A stretch of DNA of 64,000 nucleotides from Tautonia sociabilis (GTDB taxonomy: Bacteria > Planctomycetota > Planctomycetia > Isosphaerales > Isosphaeraceae). This document shows, piece by piece, positions 37,621 through 45,489 of this stretch (within the stretch, counting starts at the first letter, position 1; the number at the start of each line of letters is the position of its first letter). Location of the stretch: contig NZ_RYZH01000028.1 of assembly GCF_003977685.1 (NCBI RefSeq), positions 30,067-94,066 of the forward strand, written 5' to 3'. The notes under the pieces are model-generated. The model was not told where the DNA came from. It saw only the letters and a program-made list of their open reading frames with translations, and made no database searches. Made by a program: the position numbers and the translations under genes.

Positions 37621-38232
37621 TCACGAGTCGATCCCGTGCTCCTGGAGGAACTCCCGCAGCGGCTCGATTCCGGTGAACCGCACCGCCTGGAACCCCGCGG
37701 CGACGGCCGCCTCGACGTTCAGCGCCCGGTCGTCGATGAAGATCGCCCGAGTCCGGGAGCAGGAGGCGATTCCCAGCGCCGCCGAATACATCTCGTCGTC
37801 CGGCTTCACTCGGCCGAGGTAGCACGAGGTGAGGAACCCCCGGAAAATCCGGTTCAGCCGGAAGGTCCGCACGCGATACTCGTGCAGCTCCCTCGACTCG
37901 TTGTTGAGCGAGAACAGGTGGCAGTTGTCCCGCGCCGCCAGGGATCGGATCCACTCCAACGACTCCTCCAGCGGCTGCGACTGGCTGTACATGAACTCCT
38001 GGAACTCGTCCATCGAGAAGTGCCGGGGACGGTGGAAGACCGTCCGGTGCAAGTAGGTGGCCAGGGTGATCCGGCCGGTCTCCAGGGCGGTCTTGGACAT
38101 CTCGTGACGGGTCTGGAATTCCTGGTAATCGAACCCGAAGCGTTCGGCGGCCCGCTTGCGGCACGCGGTGTCCCACGCATTGGTCAGGATCACGCCGCCG
38201 ATGTCGAAGAACAGGGTGGGCTTGTCGTGCAT
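37621..38232 (-). CDS. HAD-superfamily hydrolase
   Basis: The 203-residue protein of the haloacid-dehalogenase superfamily shows FFDIGGVILTNAW (motif I, here D-x-G; the usual second Asp is Gly), LFSLNNESRE (motif II), GRVKPDDEMY (motif III Lys) and IFIDDRALNVEAA (motif IV). The motif order and cap of about 80 residues fit HAD subfamily IA. These are mostly phosphatases of sugars, nucleotides or related small molecules. With Gly at the position of the second Asp the phosphatase acid/base residue may be absent, so activity should be treated with care. Start at the ATG before HDKPTL. It ends close to the convergent ALDH gene. Confidence 0.85.
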   Translation of the reverse strand: MHDKPTLFFDIGGVILTNAWDTACRKRAAERFGFDYQEFQTRHEMSKTALETGRITLATYLHRTVFHRPRHFSMDEFQEFMYSQSQPLEESLEWIRSLAARDNCHLFSLNNESRELHEYRVRTFRLNRIFRGFLTSCYLGRVKPDDEMYSAALGIASCSRTRAIFIDDRALNVEAAVAAGFQAVRFTGIEPLREFLQEHGIDS

Positions 38233-38348
38233 GAGGAACCTCGGGGATCCGTGATCCATCACGGAGGGTCACGGGAAGTCGTCGCCGGGCGGGTCGGCCG
38301 GGAGTGCGGGTCGATCGGACCGGGGGCCGCCCGGGGAGGGGGCTCGGC

Positions 38349-39194
38349 TCAGGGGCCGAGGCCGTCGAGGTACGCTTCGTCTTCCAGGCCCCGGAGGTAG
38401 CCCAGCGCCTCTCCCACCGAGGGGACCGGCGTGCCGGGAACGCGACCCTCGCGGTCGATCCGACCCAGCAGCAGCAGGTCCTCCAGGTCCTGCGGGTTCG
38501 CGTCCAGTCCGGGCACGCGCCGGGCCCGGCCGGCGGGGGCGGCGTCGATCGCGGCCCTCGCCTCTCGGTGATGGGCGATCAGCCATCGGGTCCGCTCGGA
38601 GATCGAACCGTCGAGCGCCTCCAGCCCCGCGGCGATGTGGTCCGTCGGGTCGATCGCCTTGCCCACGTCGTGCAGCAGGGCCGCCAGCAGGAATTCCTCG
38701 TCGAAGGGCCGTTCGGCTCGGGCCAGCTCGAAGACCTGGAGGCTGTGGTAGAGGGCGTCCCCCTCCGGGTGGGAGCGGGCCCTCTGCTTCACCTCCGCCA
38801 GCGGTTCCAGACGCAGCCGGTACAGTTCAAACCGGTCGAGGAGCTCCGAGAGCCGGAGCGGAGGGGAATCCGGCTCGGGCTCCGGCGCGATCTCCGGCCG
38901 GGAGGCCCCCGCCCGATCCGATTCCTGGCGGTCCCTGGCCAGCGAGACGACCGCCTGGCGGACCTCGTGATCCGACGGCAGGTCCCCCGGCCGCACCCGA
39001 CGGCCGAGCACCGCCGCGGCCTTCCGCTTGGCGGCGTAGAACTCGGCCTCGCTGGCCTCCCGCAGCGGGAAGGAGCCGGACTCCGGCGCCAGCTTCGGCA
39101 ACAGCCGCCGAGCCGCCTCCTGGGCGATCTGGAGTCGGAGCCGGTCGTCGGCCCTCGGGGCCTGCTGGCGACGCTTATACTTGTCGGGTCGCAT
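38349..39194 (-). CDS. HD-domain phosphohydrolase
   Basis: The 281-residue protein has a basic N-terminal region (about 1-150), including a helical segment (LQIAQEAARRLLP), and a C-terminal HD domain with HSLQVFELA and LLAALLHDVGKAIDPTDH, then RWLIAHH. This order is that of cNMP phosphodiesterase/HDIG-like metal-dependent phosphohydrolases. The substrate is not known. It belongs to a minus-strand run with the HAD gene and the nicotinamidase-like gene, but the gaps (117 and 154 bases) make a single transcript only possible. Confidence 0.82.
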   Translation of the reverse strand: MRPDKYKRRQQAPRADDRLRLQIAQEAARRLLPKLAPESGSFPLREASEAEFYAAKRKAAAVLGRRVRPGDLPSDHEVRQAVVSLARDRQESDRAGASRPEIAPEPEPDSPPLRLSELLDRFELYRLRLEPLAEVKQRARSHPEGDALYHSLQVFELARAERPFDEEFLLAALLHDVGKAIDPTDHIAAGLEALDGSISERTRWLIAHHREARAAIDAAPAGRARRVPGLDANPQDLEDLLLLGRIDREGRVPGTPVPSVGEALGYLRGLEDEAYLDGLGP

Positions 39195-39347
39195 GGGTGC
39201 TCTCACCGTCGCGAGTCGGCCGGGGGCGGGTGTCGAATCGAGGGAGCGGCGAACCAAGGGCGATTCTACCCCCGCCGTCTCCCCGGGCGGAAGGTCACGA
39301 GCGGCCGGGGGGCCCCATCGCCGTTCCCCGGCCGTCCCCTCGTTGGC

Positions 39348-39977
39348 TCAGCCTCCGGCGCCGACCACGGCGTCCGTGGTCGTCCGCTCGACTCCCATCG
39401 CGTCGAATTCCTCGAGCAGCTTCGGCATCGCCTCCGGATCGACGGCCGCGATCGCGTCGGTGACGATCGCGACCCGGTGCCCCCGCTCCCTCAGCCCCCG
39501 GACCGCGCAGCCCACGCAGTAATCGACCGCGACGCCGTAGACCACAAAGGTCGGCTCCCCGTGGGCATAGAACGCGACGACTCGGTCGGCCTCGGGGTGG
39601 GAGAACAGGTCGTAGCGCCGCTTCTGGAGCGTCAGGTGGGCGGGGGTTTTCTTGCCGCCGTGGGGGGGCTCGAACGTCCCGTCGGGGGCCAGCACGAGGC
39701 TCCCGGGCCACCTGGTCTCCTCGATCCGCTCGGCCCCCTTGCTGTCGACCAGGCAGTGGGGGGGGAACGGCTCGGGATCGGGCTCGTCGGGCTCGTGGGC
39801 GCAGGCGGTGGCCAGCACCGGGATGTCGTGGTCCCGGGCGAAGGTCGTCAGCCGGGCCAGGTTCGGGCGGATCCGGGGCGAATCGGCCAGGTAGAGCGAG
39901 CCGCCCGGGGCGAGGAAGTCGCGCTGGGTGTCGATATCGACGAAGACGAGTGCGCCATCTGGCATGAGGAACTCCAT
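39348..39977 (-). CDS. Nicotinamidase/isochorismatase-like hydrolase
   Basis: The 209-residue cysteine hydrolase has the catalytic triad residues in place: VFVDIDTQRDF (Asp), LQKRRYDLFSHP (Lys) and VYGVAVDYCVGCAVRGLRERG (Cys). A CAHEPDEPDPEPFPPH stretch may bring the metal-binding Asp/His. It most resembles PncA, which deamidates nicotinamide in NAD salvage. The divergent small gene with a beta-grasp-like protein starts 375 bases away. A second ATG four codons on (before PDG) is an alternative start. Confidence 0.88.
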   Translation of the reverse strand: MEFLMPDGALVFVDIDTQRDFLAPGGSLYLADSPRIRPNLARLTTFARDHDIPVLATACAHEPDEPDPEPFPPHCLVDSKGAERIEETRWPGSLVLAPDGTFEPPHGGKKTPAHLTLQKRRYDLFSHPEADRVVAFYAHGEPTFVVYGVAVDYCVGCAVRGLRERGHRVAIVTDAIAAVDPEAMPKLLEEFDAMGVERTTTDAVVGAGG

Positions 39978-40352
39978 CAGGTGATCCCCTCCCGATCGGC
40001 CCGGGAGGGCAAGCGGGTCAACGATCGGCGCCGAGGGATCGGGTGATCGATCTCGACGTGCCGATCGGATGATGATACCAGGAATCCCCCCCAGCGCCGA
40101 ATCGGCTCGATGAGCCGACGAGCCCCCTCGGATCGCCCCCGCCCTTCTCCTCGCCGGCCCTCCCGGGGAGCGTCCCGGCTTCGGAGTTCGGGGAGAATCG
40201 CCTCCTCCTCGAGCGATGGTGGCGGGCCTCCTCCCCGATCGCTACAATACGGGCGACCGGATCGGACTCCGGGATCGCCGCGGGCCTCGGGCCGATGATC
40301 GGCCTCCCATCGGCCCCGATCGGCTCCCTCGCACCGGATGGAGCGAACCCCC
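39978..40352. other. Divergent intergenic region
   Basis: It lies between two divergent genes. A TACAAT element at 40243-40248 reads towards the beta-grasp gene, with no convincing -35. A GATGATGATACCA patch near 40070 is AT-richer and may belong to the minus-strand promoter. No gene is seen. Confidence 0.4.
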
Positions 40353-40580
40353 ATGTCGAAGCTTCGTCTGCTTAAGACCGGCCACGGCGACCTCTGCCTC
40401 GCCGAGTGGGACGTCGCCCAGCCCCAGACCGTCGGAGAGGCCCAGCGCGCCTTCGCCGAGCACTTTACTCCCGGCCGCCTCGCCTTCCGCCTCGACGGCC
40501 CCGGCAAGACCCGGCCGATCCGGGAATTTGACGCCACCGCCCCCGAGATCCTCCTCGTCCCCGCGATTCAAGGGGGCTGA
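40353..40580 (+). CDS. Small beta-grasp-like protein ending in Gly-Gly
   Basis: The 75-residue protein has the order expected for a MoaD/ThiS/ubiquitin-like beta-grasp fold: KLRLLKTGHGD and LCLAEWDVAQ as a first hairpin, TVGEAQRAFAEHF as the helix, GRLAFRLDG and TRPIREFDATAPEILLVP as later strands. It ends with AIQGG, so the carboxyl end is Gly-Gly as in sulfur carriers and ubiquitin-like modifiers. The family assignment is by eye and not certain. An upstream ATG (40338) would add five residues. No E1/MoeB/ThiF, JAB or protease gene is nearby. Downstream are an unknown protein, a cupin and a RuvC-fold protein, all on this strand. Confidence 0.6.
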   Translation: MSKLRLLKTGHGDLCLAEWDVAQPQTVGEAQRAFAEHFTPGRLAFRLDGPGKTRPIREFDATAPEILLVPAIQGG

Positions 40581-40941
40581 ACCCGGGGAACCCGGTCGGT
40601 GGACGCCCCGACCCCGATCGTCACCGGCCTCCTGCCTGGCCCCGGCGACGCCCGGCTCCCGATGGCCTCCCCACTCACAACCTCGGGCGACGGAGCGGGG
40701 GCGAATCGTCCCGAGTGGCACCGAACCGCTCCCGATCCTTTGGAGACGGCGGGACTTCTGGCCCGGGGGGGCGGACGAATTCGGCTCTCGTCCTCAGGGT
40801 CAGGGTCAGGGTCAGGGTCAGGTCTCCCCCGTCGGGCGAGGATCCTCGGCCCGAACCGCTCGATCGCTCCTGGCCGCCCGGCCCTTCGGTCTCGGACTCG
40901 ACCCGCTCAGCGCTCAACCCTGGAGAATCGGTGTCCGAGCC
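40581..40941. other. Intergenic region with a hexamer repeat
   Basis: No gene is supported. A TCAGGG repeat lies at 40794-40822. The rest is GC-rich without recognisable signals. The gap is large for an operon, so the next gene probably has its own start of transcription. Confidence 0.45.
40794..40822. repeat. TCAGGG tandem repeat
   Basis: Four full TCAGGG units (40794-40817) followed by TCAGG. It lies between the beta-grasp gene and the unknown 295-residue gene. Length change would not shift any reading frame. Confidence 0.85.
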
Positions 40942-41829
40942 ATGATTCGCACCGGATACCTCCGCTGGGAGATCGAGGCCGCCGACGGCCGTTCCCAGGC
41001 CGACCGGATGGCGCATGAGGTCGTGCTCAAGGCCCGGCCGACCTACCGGACGGTCCGCATCCAGGGAGCCTTGCAGGAGGAGGCCGCCGAGCGCTTCGTC
41101 CGGGGAGAGGCGAGCTACGCCGCCATCCTCCAGGCCCAGCAACGGTCGGGAGCCGAGCTCGAGATCACCGTCCCCGACGTCGGCCCTCATGTCTTCCGCT
41201 ACTCCCGCAGCGATCGCGAGCGGAACCTCGGCTTCTGGATGGTCAAGCTCCAGCGCGAGGTTCAGGCCTTCGCCCACGAGGTCGTCCGAGTCGCCGGCTC
41301 GTTCCCCCGGCTGGTGCTGGCCAACCCGGCCTTGCGGGCCGGCTACGCCAAGCTCGTCGAGCACGAGGCCCTCCGCGTGATCGAGGGCCGCAGCGCCCCC
41401 GAGCCCACCCGAGAAGACGAGGCGATGACCCTCGATGCCGCCGCCTTCGCCCAGGGGGTGCCGGAACTCGTCGCCGCCCAGCTCGTCCGGGACGTGGTCG
41501 AGCCCCGGGAGTTCGACGAGTTCTGCCGAGACGACCGCATCACCATCCGCATCGGGAAGCGCATCTACCGCATCTCCCGACGCCCTCACGCCCTCATCGA
41601 GGTCTGGAAGGCCGACACCCTGACCGGCGAGGCCCGCCTCTGCGTCGTCTTCCAGGACCCGGGCATGCCCCCCTCGGACGAGGTGGTGATGAAGTACCTG
41701 TTGGCCAAGCACCAGCCCGAGCTGCTCTGGCAGGTCGGCATCCGCTTCCCCGCCCCCACCGGCCGCTTCGACGCCCCCGTGCCGAGGAGGTGGGCCGCCT
41801 TCGACCCGCAGCCCGACGACGACTTCTGA
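40942..41829 (+). CDS. Protein of unknown function
   Basis: I do not recognise the 295-residue protein. Predicted as soluble and mixed alpha/beta, it has no signal peptide. Features: a long helix-rich middle (about 85-175), a segment FCRDDRITIRIGKRIYRISRRPHALIEVW (about 192-220) that looks like beta strands, and an acidic end. No catalytic triad, Walker motif or metal cluster is visible; the one or two cysteines are not paired. It is 18 bases upstream of the cupin gene, and the RuvC-fold gene follows, so the three likely form an operon. It could be a planctomycete-specific protein. Confidence 0.6.
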   Translation: MIRTGYLRWEIEAADGRSQADRMAHEVVLKARPTYRTVRIQGALQEEAAERFVRGEASYAAILQAQQRSGAELEITVPDVGPHVFRYSRSDRERNLGFWMVKLQREVQAFAHEVVRVAGSFPRLVLANPALRAGYAKLVEHEALRVIEGRSAPEPTREDEAMTLDAAAFAQGVPELVAAQLVRDVVEPREFDEFCRDDRITIRIGKRIYRISRRPHALIEVWKADTLTGEARLCVVFQDPGMPPSDEVVMKYLLAKHQPELLWQVGIRFPAPTGRFDAPVPRRWAAFDPQPDDDF

Positions 41830-41847
41830 TCGGGAGCCGATCGCCCC

Positions 41848-42213
41848 ATGCCCACGCTCATCGAACAGCCCTCCCGCATCGAGGCCGCCGGGGCCCCGCC
41901 GAAGCGGATCGACGAGTACGTCGGCCTCGTGAACACCGGCACCGCCGCGGTCAGCGTCGCTCTCATGCGCAGCCCCTCCGGCTGGGTCGAGCCGGGCCAG
42001 ACCCCCGAGTTCGACGAGTTCACCGTCGTCCTCCGAGGCACCCTCCGCGTCGAATCCCGGGACGGGATCCTCGACGTCCTCGCCGGCCAGGCCGTCGCGA
42101 CCAGGGCCGGCGAGTGGGTCCGCTACAGCTGCCCGACCCCCGAGGGGGCCGAGTACCTGGCCGTTTGTGTGCCGGCCTTCGCGCCGGAGACGGTCCACCG
42201 CGATCCGGAGTGA
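41848..42213 (+). CDS. Cupin-domain protein
   Basis: The 121-residue single cupin domain shows PEFDEFTVVLRGTLRVES (cupin motif 1 region with acidic metal-site residues, but His replaced) and a second strand set ending in VRYSCPTPEGAEYLAVCVPAF. Cupins are small beta barrels, often metal-binding. Here the canonical HxH of motif 1 is not present (EFDEF), so the metal site is altered. It lies 18 bases after the unknown gene and 6 bases before the RuvC-fold gene. Confidence 0.8.
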   Translation: MPTLIEQPSRIEAAGAPPKRIDEYVGLVNTGTAAVSVALMRSPSGWVEPGQTPEFDEFTVVLRGTLRVESRDGILDVLAGQAVATRAGEWVRYSCPTPEGAEYLAVCVPAFAPETVHRDPE

Positions 42214-42219
42214 CCTTGC

Positions 42220-42675
42220 GTGGCCCTGCTCGCGGTCGACACGGGCCTCCGCACCGGGCTCGCCCTCTTCAACCGGGAAGGCCGGCTGGCCTGGTATCGC
42301 TCGCAACACTTCGGCAACCGATCCGCCCTCAGGAGAGGCGCCTTCGGGCTCCTCCGATCGATCGACGGCCTCGATCTCCTCGTGCTCGAAGGGGGAGGAC
42401 CGATCGCCGAGGTCTGGCGGCGAGAGGCCGAACGGCTCGGCCTGGTCGTCCGAGTCATCGGCGCCGAGGTCTGGCGATCGGCCCTCGGCGCCGTCGGCGA
42501 CCGAGATCGCCCCAAGCGAGCGGCCGACGCCCTCGCCCGACGGGTCATCTCCTGGTCCGGCGCCCCCCGGCCGACCTCCCTCCGCCACGACGCCGCCGAG
42601 GCGATCCTCATCGGGTTCTGGGGCGTCCTGGACGCCGGCTGGCTCGACCAGCCCCCGGGCGAGGTGCTCGGCTGA
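42220..42675 (+). CDS. RuvC/RNase H-fold protein
   Basis: The 151-residue protein resembles a RuvC-type resolvase core: LLAVDTGLRTG at the start (the DxGxxxxG strand with the catalytic Asp), LLVLEGGG (Glu) and a C-terminal RHDAAEAILIGFW that supplies a His-Asp and Glu. That is the expected acidic site of the RNase H-like nucleases. It is about as long as E. coli RuvC (173) but not clearly orthologous to it. GTG start at 42220 lies 6 bases after the cupin stop. A nuclease in a cupin/beta-grasp neighbourhood is unusual. Confidence 0.72.
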   Translation: MALLAVDTGLRTGLALFNREGRLAWYRSQHFGNRSALRRGAFGLLRSIDGLDLLVLEGGGPIAEVWRREAERLGLVVRVIGAEVWRSALGAVGDRDRPKRAADALARRVISWSGAPRPTSLRHDAAEAILIGFWGVLDAGWLDQPPGEVLG

Positions 42676-42691
42676 ACCCCCGTCCTCCCGA

Positions 42692-43576
42692 TCAGTCCGG
42701 CACGGCCGGGGCCGGCGGGATCTCGGCCGGTGGCTGGACCGTCGTTGTCAGCGGCGTCGGCGTCGACGTCGGCGTGACCGGCTCGAGCCTTGGCGGCATC
42801 GGGGCCGGGGAGAGCCGCTGTTCGATCCTCCCGACGGCCGAGGTCAGGCGTTCCACGGCGGCTTCGAGCGCCCGGATGCGGTCGGCGTCTCCGTCCGGGC
42901 CGAGGCCGGACCCGGCGGCCGGCAGGCTGTGCGGCCCGACGTCCCCTGGCAAGGAGACGACCGGCTTCCCATCCGCCTCCAGGCACCGAGCGAGGAGCTG
43001 CGCTTCCTCGGCCGATCCGATCCGGATGACGAGCCGATCCGCCTCATACGACGCGATGTGCGTGTTCCCGGGAGCGTCGTTCAGCCGGTGTACCATCCGG
43101 AGGCGGCCGTCCTCGCCCGAGGTGACGGCGATCGTCCCGGTCCAGTACGTCCGGCCCGAGACGGCCGTCGCGAGCCGGACGTCATCGAGCGTCCCGGGGA
43201 AGGCGGCGGGACGCCTCCCGTCTTGGATCGTCCCGAAGGCCCCCGGGAGTCTCGGAGCGATCGGCAGGGAGTCGGATGCCCCCGAGGAGCGCTCTCCCCG
43301 GGAAGCGGCCCGGTCCACCTCCCGGAGGGCTTCGAGCACGACAAGCTCCTGCCTCGCCCGCTGGAGGTCTTCCTCGATCGCCTCGATTGCCTCGGCCCGC
43401 TCGGCGATCAGCTCCCGAAGCTCGGCGATGGCGCCATCCAGGTCCCCGACGCGCTCTTCTCGGAACGCTTGGACGGCCGGGGCGAGGTCATCGAGGAGTT
43501 GCGGCGCTCCGCTCGCGGCCCCGGAGACGAGCCAGGCCGAGGCCAGGGCGGCCAGCGTCCGGATGATCCTGTTCAA
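42692..43576 (-). CDS. Secreted coiled-coil protein of unknown function
   Basis: The 294-residue protein starts at TTG 43576, with GAGGAGG 8 bases upstream. A signal peptide (about 1-23), a long coiled coil (about 30-85: ELRELIAERAEAIEAIEEDL), a beta-rich middle part (about 100-195) and a Pro/Thr-rich end with a second short coiled coil follow. No catalytic motif is visible. Convergent with the RuvC-fold gene, 16 bases between the stops, so these two transcripts may overlap. Confidence 0.65.
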   Translation of the reverse strand: MNRIIRTLAALASAWLVSGAASGAPQLLDDLAPAVQAFREERVGDLDGAIAELRELIAERAEAIEAIEEDLQRARQELVVLEALREVDRAASRGERSSGASDSLPIAPRLPGAFGTIQDGRRPAAFPGTLDDVRLATAVSGRTYWTGTIAVTSGEDGRLRMVHRLNDAPGNTHIASYEADRLVIRIGSAEEAQLLARCLEADGKPVVSLPGDVGPHSLPAAGSGLGPDGDADRIRALEAAVERLTSAVGRIEQRLSPAPMPPRLEPVTPTSTPTPLTTTVQPPAEIPPAPAVPD

Positions 43577-43759
43577 GGGGGCCTCCTCCCTGAGTTCGAG
43601 CCTCGTCGGATTCCCTGCCGACTCCGGGACGATACGCCCGTCCGCCGATCCTGTCGACCCGGGATGCCGGCAAGCGGCTTGCCCCGGTCCTCTCCGGCCG
43701 TTCCAATCGGAGGAGCGCACGACGCGCTTGATTGATGGCGATCCTCGAGGAGCTCCGCG

Positions 43760-44488
43760 GTGTTCGGACGGATCTCGGCCCTGATCGGGCAGGCGAAGAA
43801 AGCCTTGGGCGGCATCGACGCCCTGCTGCTGGTGTCCATCCTCGCGGTCGTCGGCGGCGGCTGGATCTTCCTCGAACTGGCCGACGAGGTCGAGGAGGGG
43901 GACACCCTCCCCCTCGACGAGCGCATCCTCCTGGCCTTCCGCAACCCGGAGGACCCGGCCGATCCCCTGGGAGGGCCGGTCGTCGAGGAGCTCGTCCGAG
44001 ACCTCACCGCGCTGGGAGGTGTCGCGATCATCGGCCTGGTGACGGCCGCCTCGGTCGGCTTCCTGGCGATGGACCGCAAGTATCACGCGGCCGTGCTGGT
44101 GCTGGTGGCCACGGTCGGCGGCCAGTTGCTCAGCGCCGCGCTGAAGGGGCTTTACGACCGACCCCGGCCGGATGTCGTCCCGCACCTGATGCACGCCTCT
44201 CAGGCGAGCTTCCCCAGCGGGCATTCCCTGCTGGCCGCGGTCACCTACCTGACGCTCGGCGCGCTGATGGCCCGGCTGGTGGATCGCCCGGCCTTGAAGC
44301 TCTACATCATCGCCGTGGCCGCTCTGATCGCCGGGATGGTCGGCGTCAGCCGGGTCTACCTCGGGGTCCACTACCCCACCGACGTGCTTGCCGGCTGGGC
44401 CGTGGGCCTGTCCTGGGCCATCCTCTGCTGGGAGGTCGCGCGGCGGCTCCAGCGCCGGGGGATGGTCGAGCCGACGATCGAACCTTGA
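43760..44488 (+). CDS. PAP2-family membrane phosphatase
   Basis: The 242-residue type-2 phosphatidic acid phosphatase-like protein has the three catalytic blocks KGLYDRPRP, PSGHS and SRVYLGVHYPTD, lying between about five transmembrane helices. Such enzymes dephosphorylate membrane lipids: phosphatidate, undecaprenyl pyrophosphate or similar. GTG start at 43760. An 11-bp terminator hairpin follows (44496-44521). The substrate is not clear from sequence. Confidence 0.92.
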   Translation: MFGRISALIGQAKKALGGIDALLLVSILAVVGGGWIFLELADEVEEGDTLPLDERILLAFRNPEDPADPLGGPVVEELVRDLTALGGVAIIGLVTAASVGFLAMDRKYHAAVLVLVATVGGQLLSAALKGLYDRPRPDVVPHLMHASQASFPSGHSLLAAVTYLTLGALMARLVDRPALKLYIIAVAALIAGMVGVSRVYLGVHYPTDVLAGWAVGLSWAILCWEVARRLQRRGMVEPTIEP

Positions 44489-44495
44489 TCCCGAT

Positions 44496-44521
44496 CGGCC
44501 CCCTCGGCGTCGAGGGGGCCG
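44496..44521. terminator. Hairpin terminator between convergent genes
   Basis: Perfect 11-bp stem, CGGCCCCCTCG and CGAGGGGGCCG, with loop GCGT, between the PAP2 gene (+) and the Lys-rich gene (-). It has no U-tract on either strand, but the stem strength and position suggest a bidirectional terminator. Confidence 0.7.
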
Positions 44522-44560
44522 GCCCGAGACGCGATCGCGACCCCCCCCGAGGGCCGGCGG

Positions 44561-44929
44561 TCAGGCCTTCGGCAGGTGGTTGGTTCCCGCCTTGGTGAGC
44601 AGGTAGCGGTAGTTGCCCGTCTCCTTGTTCTTGGTGCCCCGCTTCACGAGCTTGCGCGTGACCAGCGCGTCGATGCTGCGCTGCTCGTTCTTGTTCTTCG
44701 GTTCGTAGCCGGGCTCGCCGGCGGCCTGGATGGCCTGGAGGAACTTGACCTGATTCTCCGTCAGCTTAACGGGGGCGGCCTTCTTGGCCGAGGGCTTGGC
44801 GGGGGAGGTCCGGCCCGTTCCCTCGGCGGGGGCGGCGGTGTTCTTGGCGTTGCCCTGAGTGTCCACCTTGCTCGACGCCGCGGGGGCCTTCGTGGCCTTG
44901 GGGGTGTCGCCCTTCTTGGTCGTCGCCAT
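44561..44929 (-). CDS. Lys/Ala-rich protein with a winged-helix-like C-terminus
   Basis: The 122-residue protein has an Ala/Lys/Pro/Ser/Thr-rich basic first half (about 1-55), like histone H1-type tails, then a compact helical part (LTENQVKFLQAIQAAG, KNEQRSIDALVTRKLVKRG) that resembles a small winged-helix. It may be a nucleoid-associated or DNA-binding protein; this is inference from composition. A very good promoter (TTGACA-N17-TAAGAA) lies 73 bases upstream, which suggests strong expression. The ATG follows a GC-poor leader. Confidence 0.8.
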   Translation of the reverse strand: MATTKKGDTPKATKAPAASSKVDTQGNAKNTAAPAEGTGRTSPAKPSAKKAAPVKLTENQVKFLQAIQAAGEPGYEPKNKNEQRSIDALVTRKLVKRGTKNKETGNYRYLLTKAGTNHLPKA

Positions 44930-45489
44930 CGCTGGTTCGAGGCCTCTCGAGGAGGGATCGCGGGACCGGCCGGCGGACGTTCGCCGGTCGTTACGATTCA
45001 GTTCTTAGGGTCTTATATTACCAATGTCAAGGCGCTCGCAGCACTCGTTGCGATCACCGTGACGGACGCGACGATCGGGGGAACTCTGCCAGCGATTCCC
45101 GTCGCTCTCCCGGCCTCTCCCGGCCTTGCCCCGATGACCCGACAGCCCCGATCGGCTCCTGGATCGGGGGCCTCTCCCGAGTCGACGACCGGGGAGCGAC
45201 CGGCGGTCGCTGGCCCTCGGCGGGCCGGGTCGAGGGCCGGCCGACGGCGGATCGCCCCCCTCGATCGCCCGGGGCGATCGGTTCCTCGATCCGGGGGGCC
45301 CCCGGAGTCGGGCCCGCCAGCGCTCCGGCGGTGCCGCCCCCGGGCTCGAGACGAATCGAAGCCGATTGACGAGCCGATCGCTCCGGCCTCAGCTCGCCTT
45401 GCCCGCCTCGGGGCGATCTGATACCGTTCGGCACCCGAATCCGCACCGACATCACGGATGGACCGCCCGAGGTCGAAGGAGTCGACACC
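44930..45489. other. Intergenic region with a strong promoter
   Basis: The first 100 bases hold the promoter of the Lys-rich gene; the 450 bases that follow are GC-rich and show no gene or regulatory motif that I can support. Confidence 0.45.
45002..45030 (-). promoter_or_regulatory. Near-consensus sigma-70 promoter
   Basis: On the minus strand, TTGACA (45025-45030), 17-base spacer, TAAGAA (45002-45007). The -35 is perfect. It drives the Lys-rich protein gene, whose ATG is 73 bases on. Confidence 0.75.
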
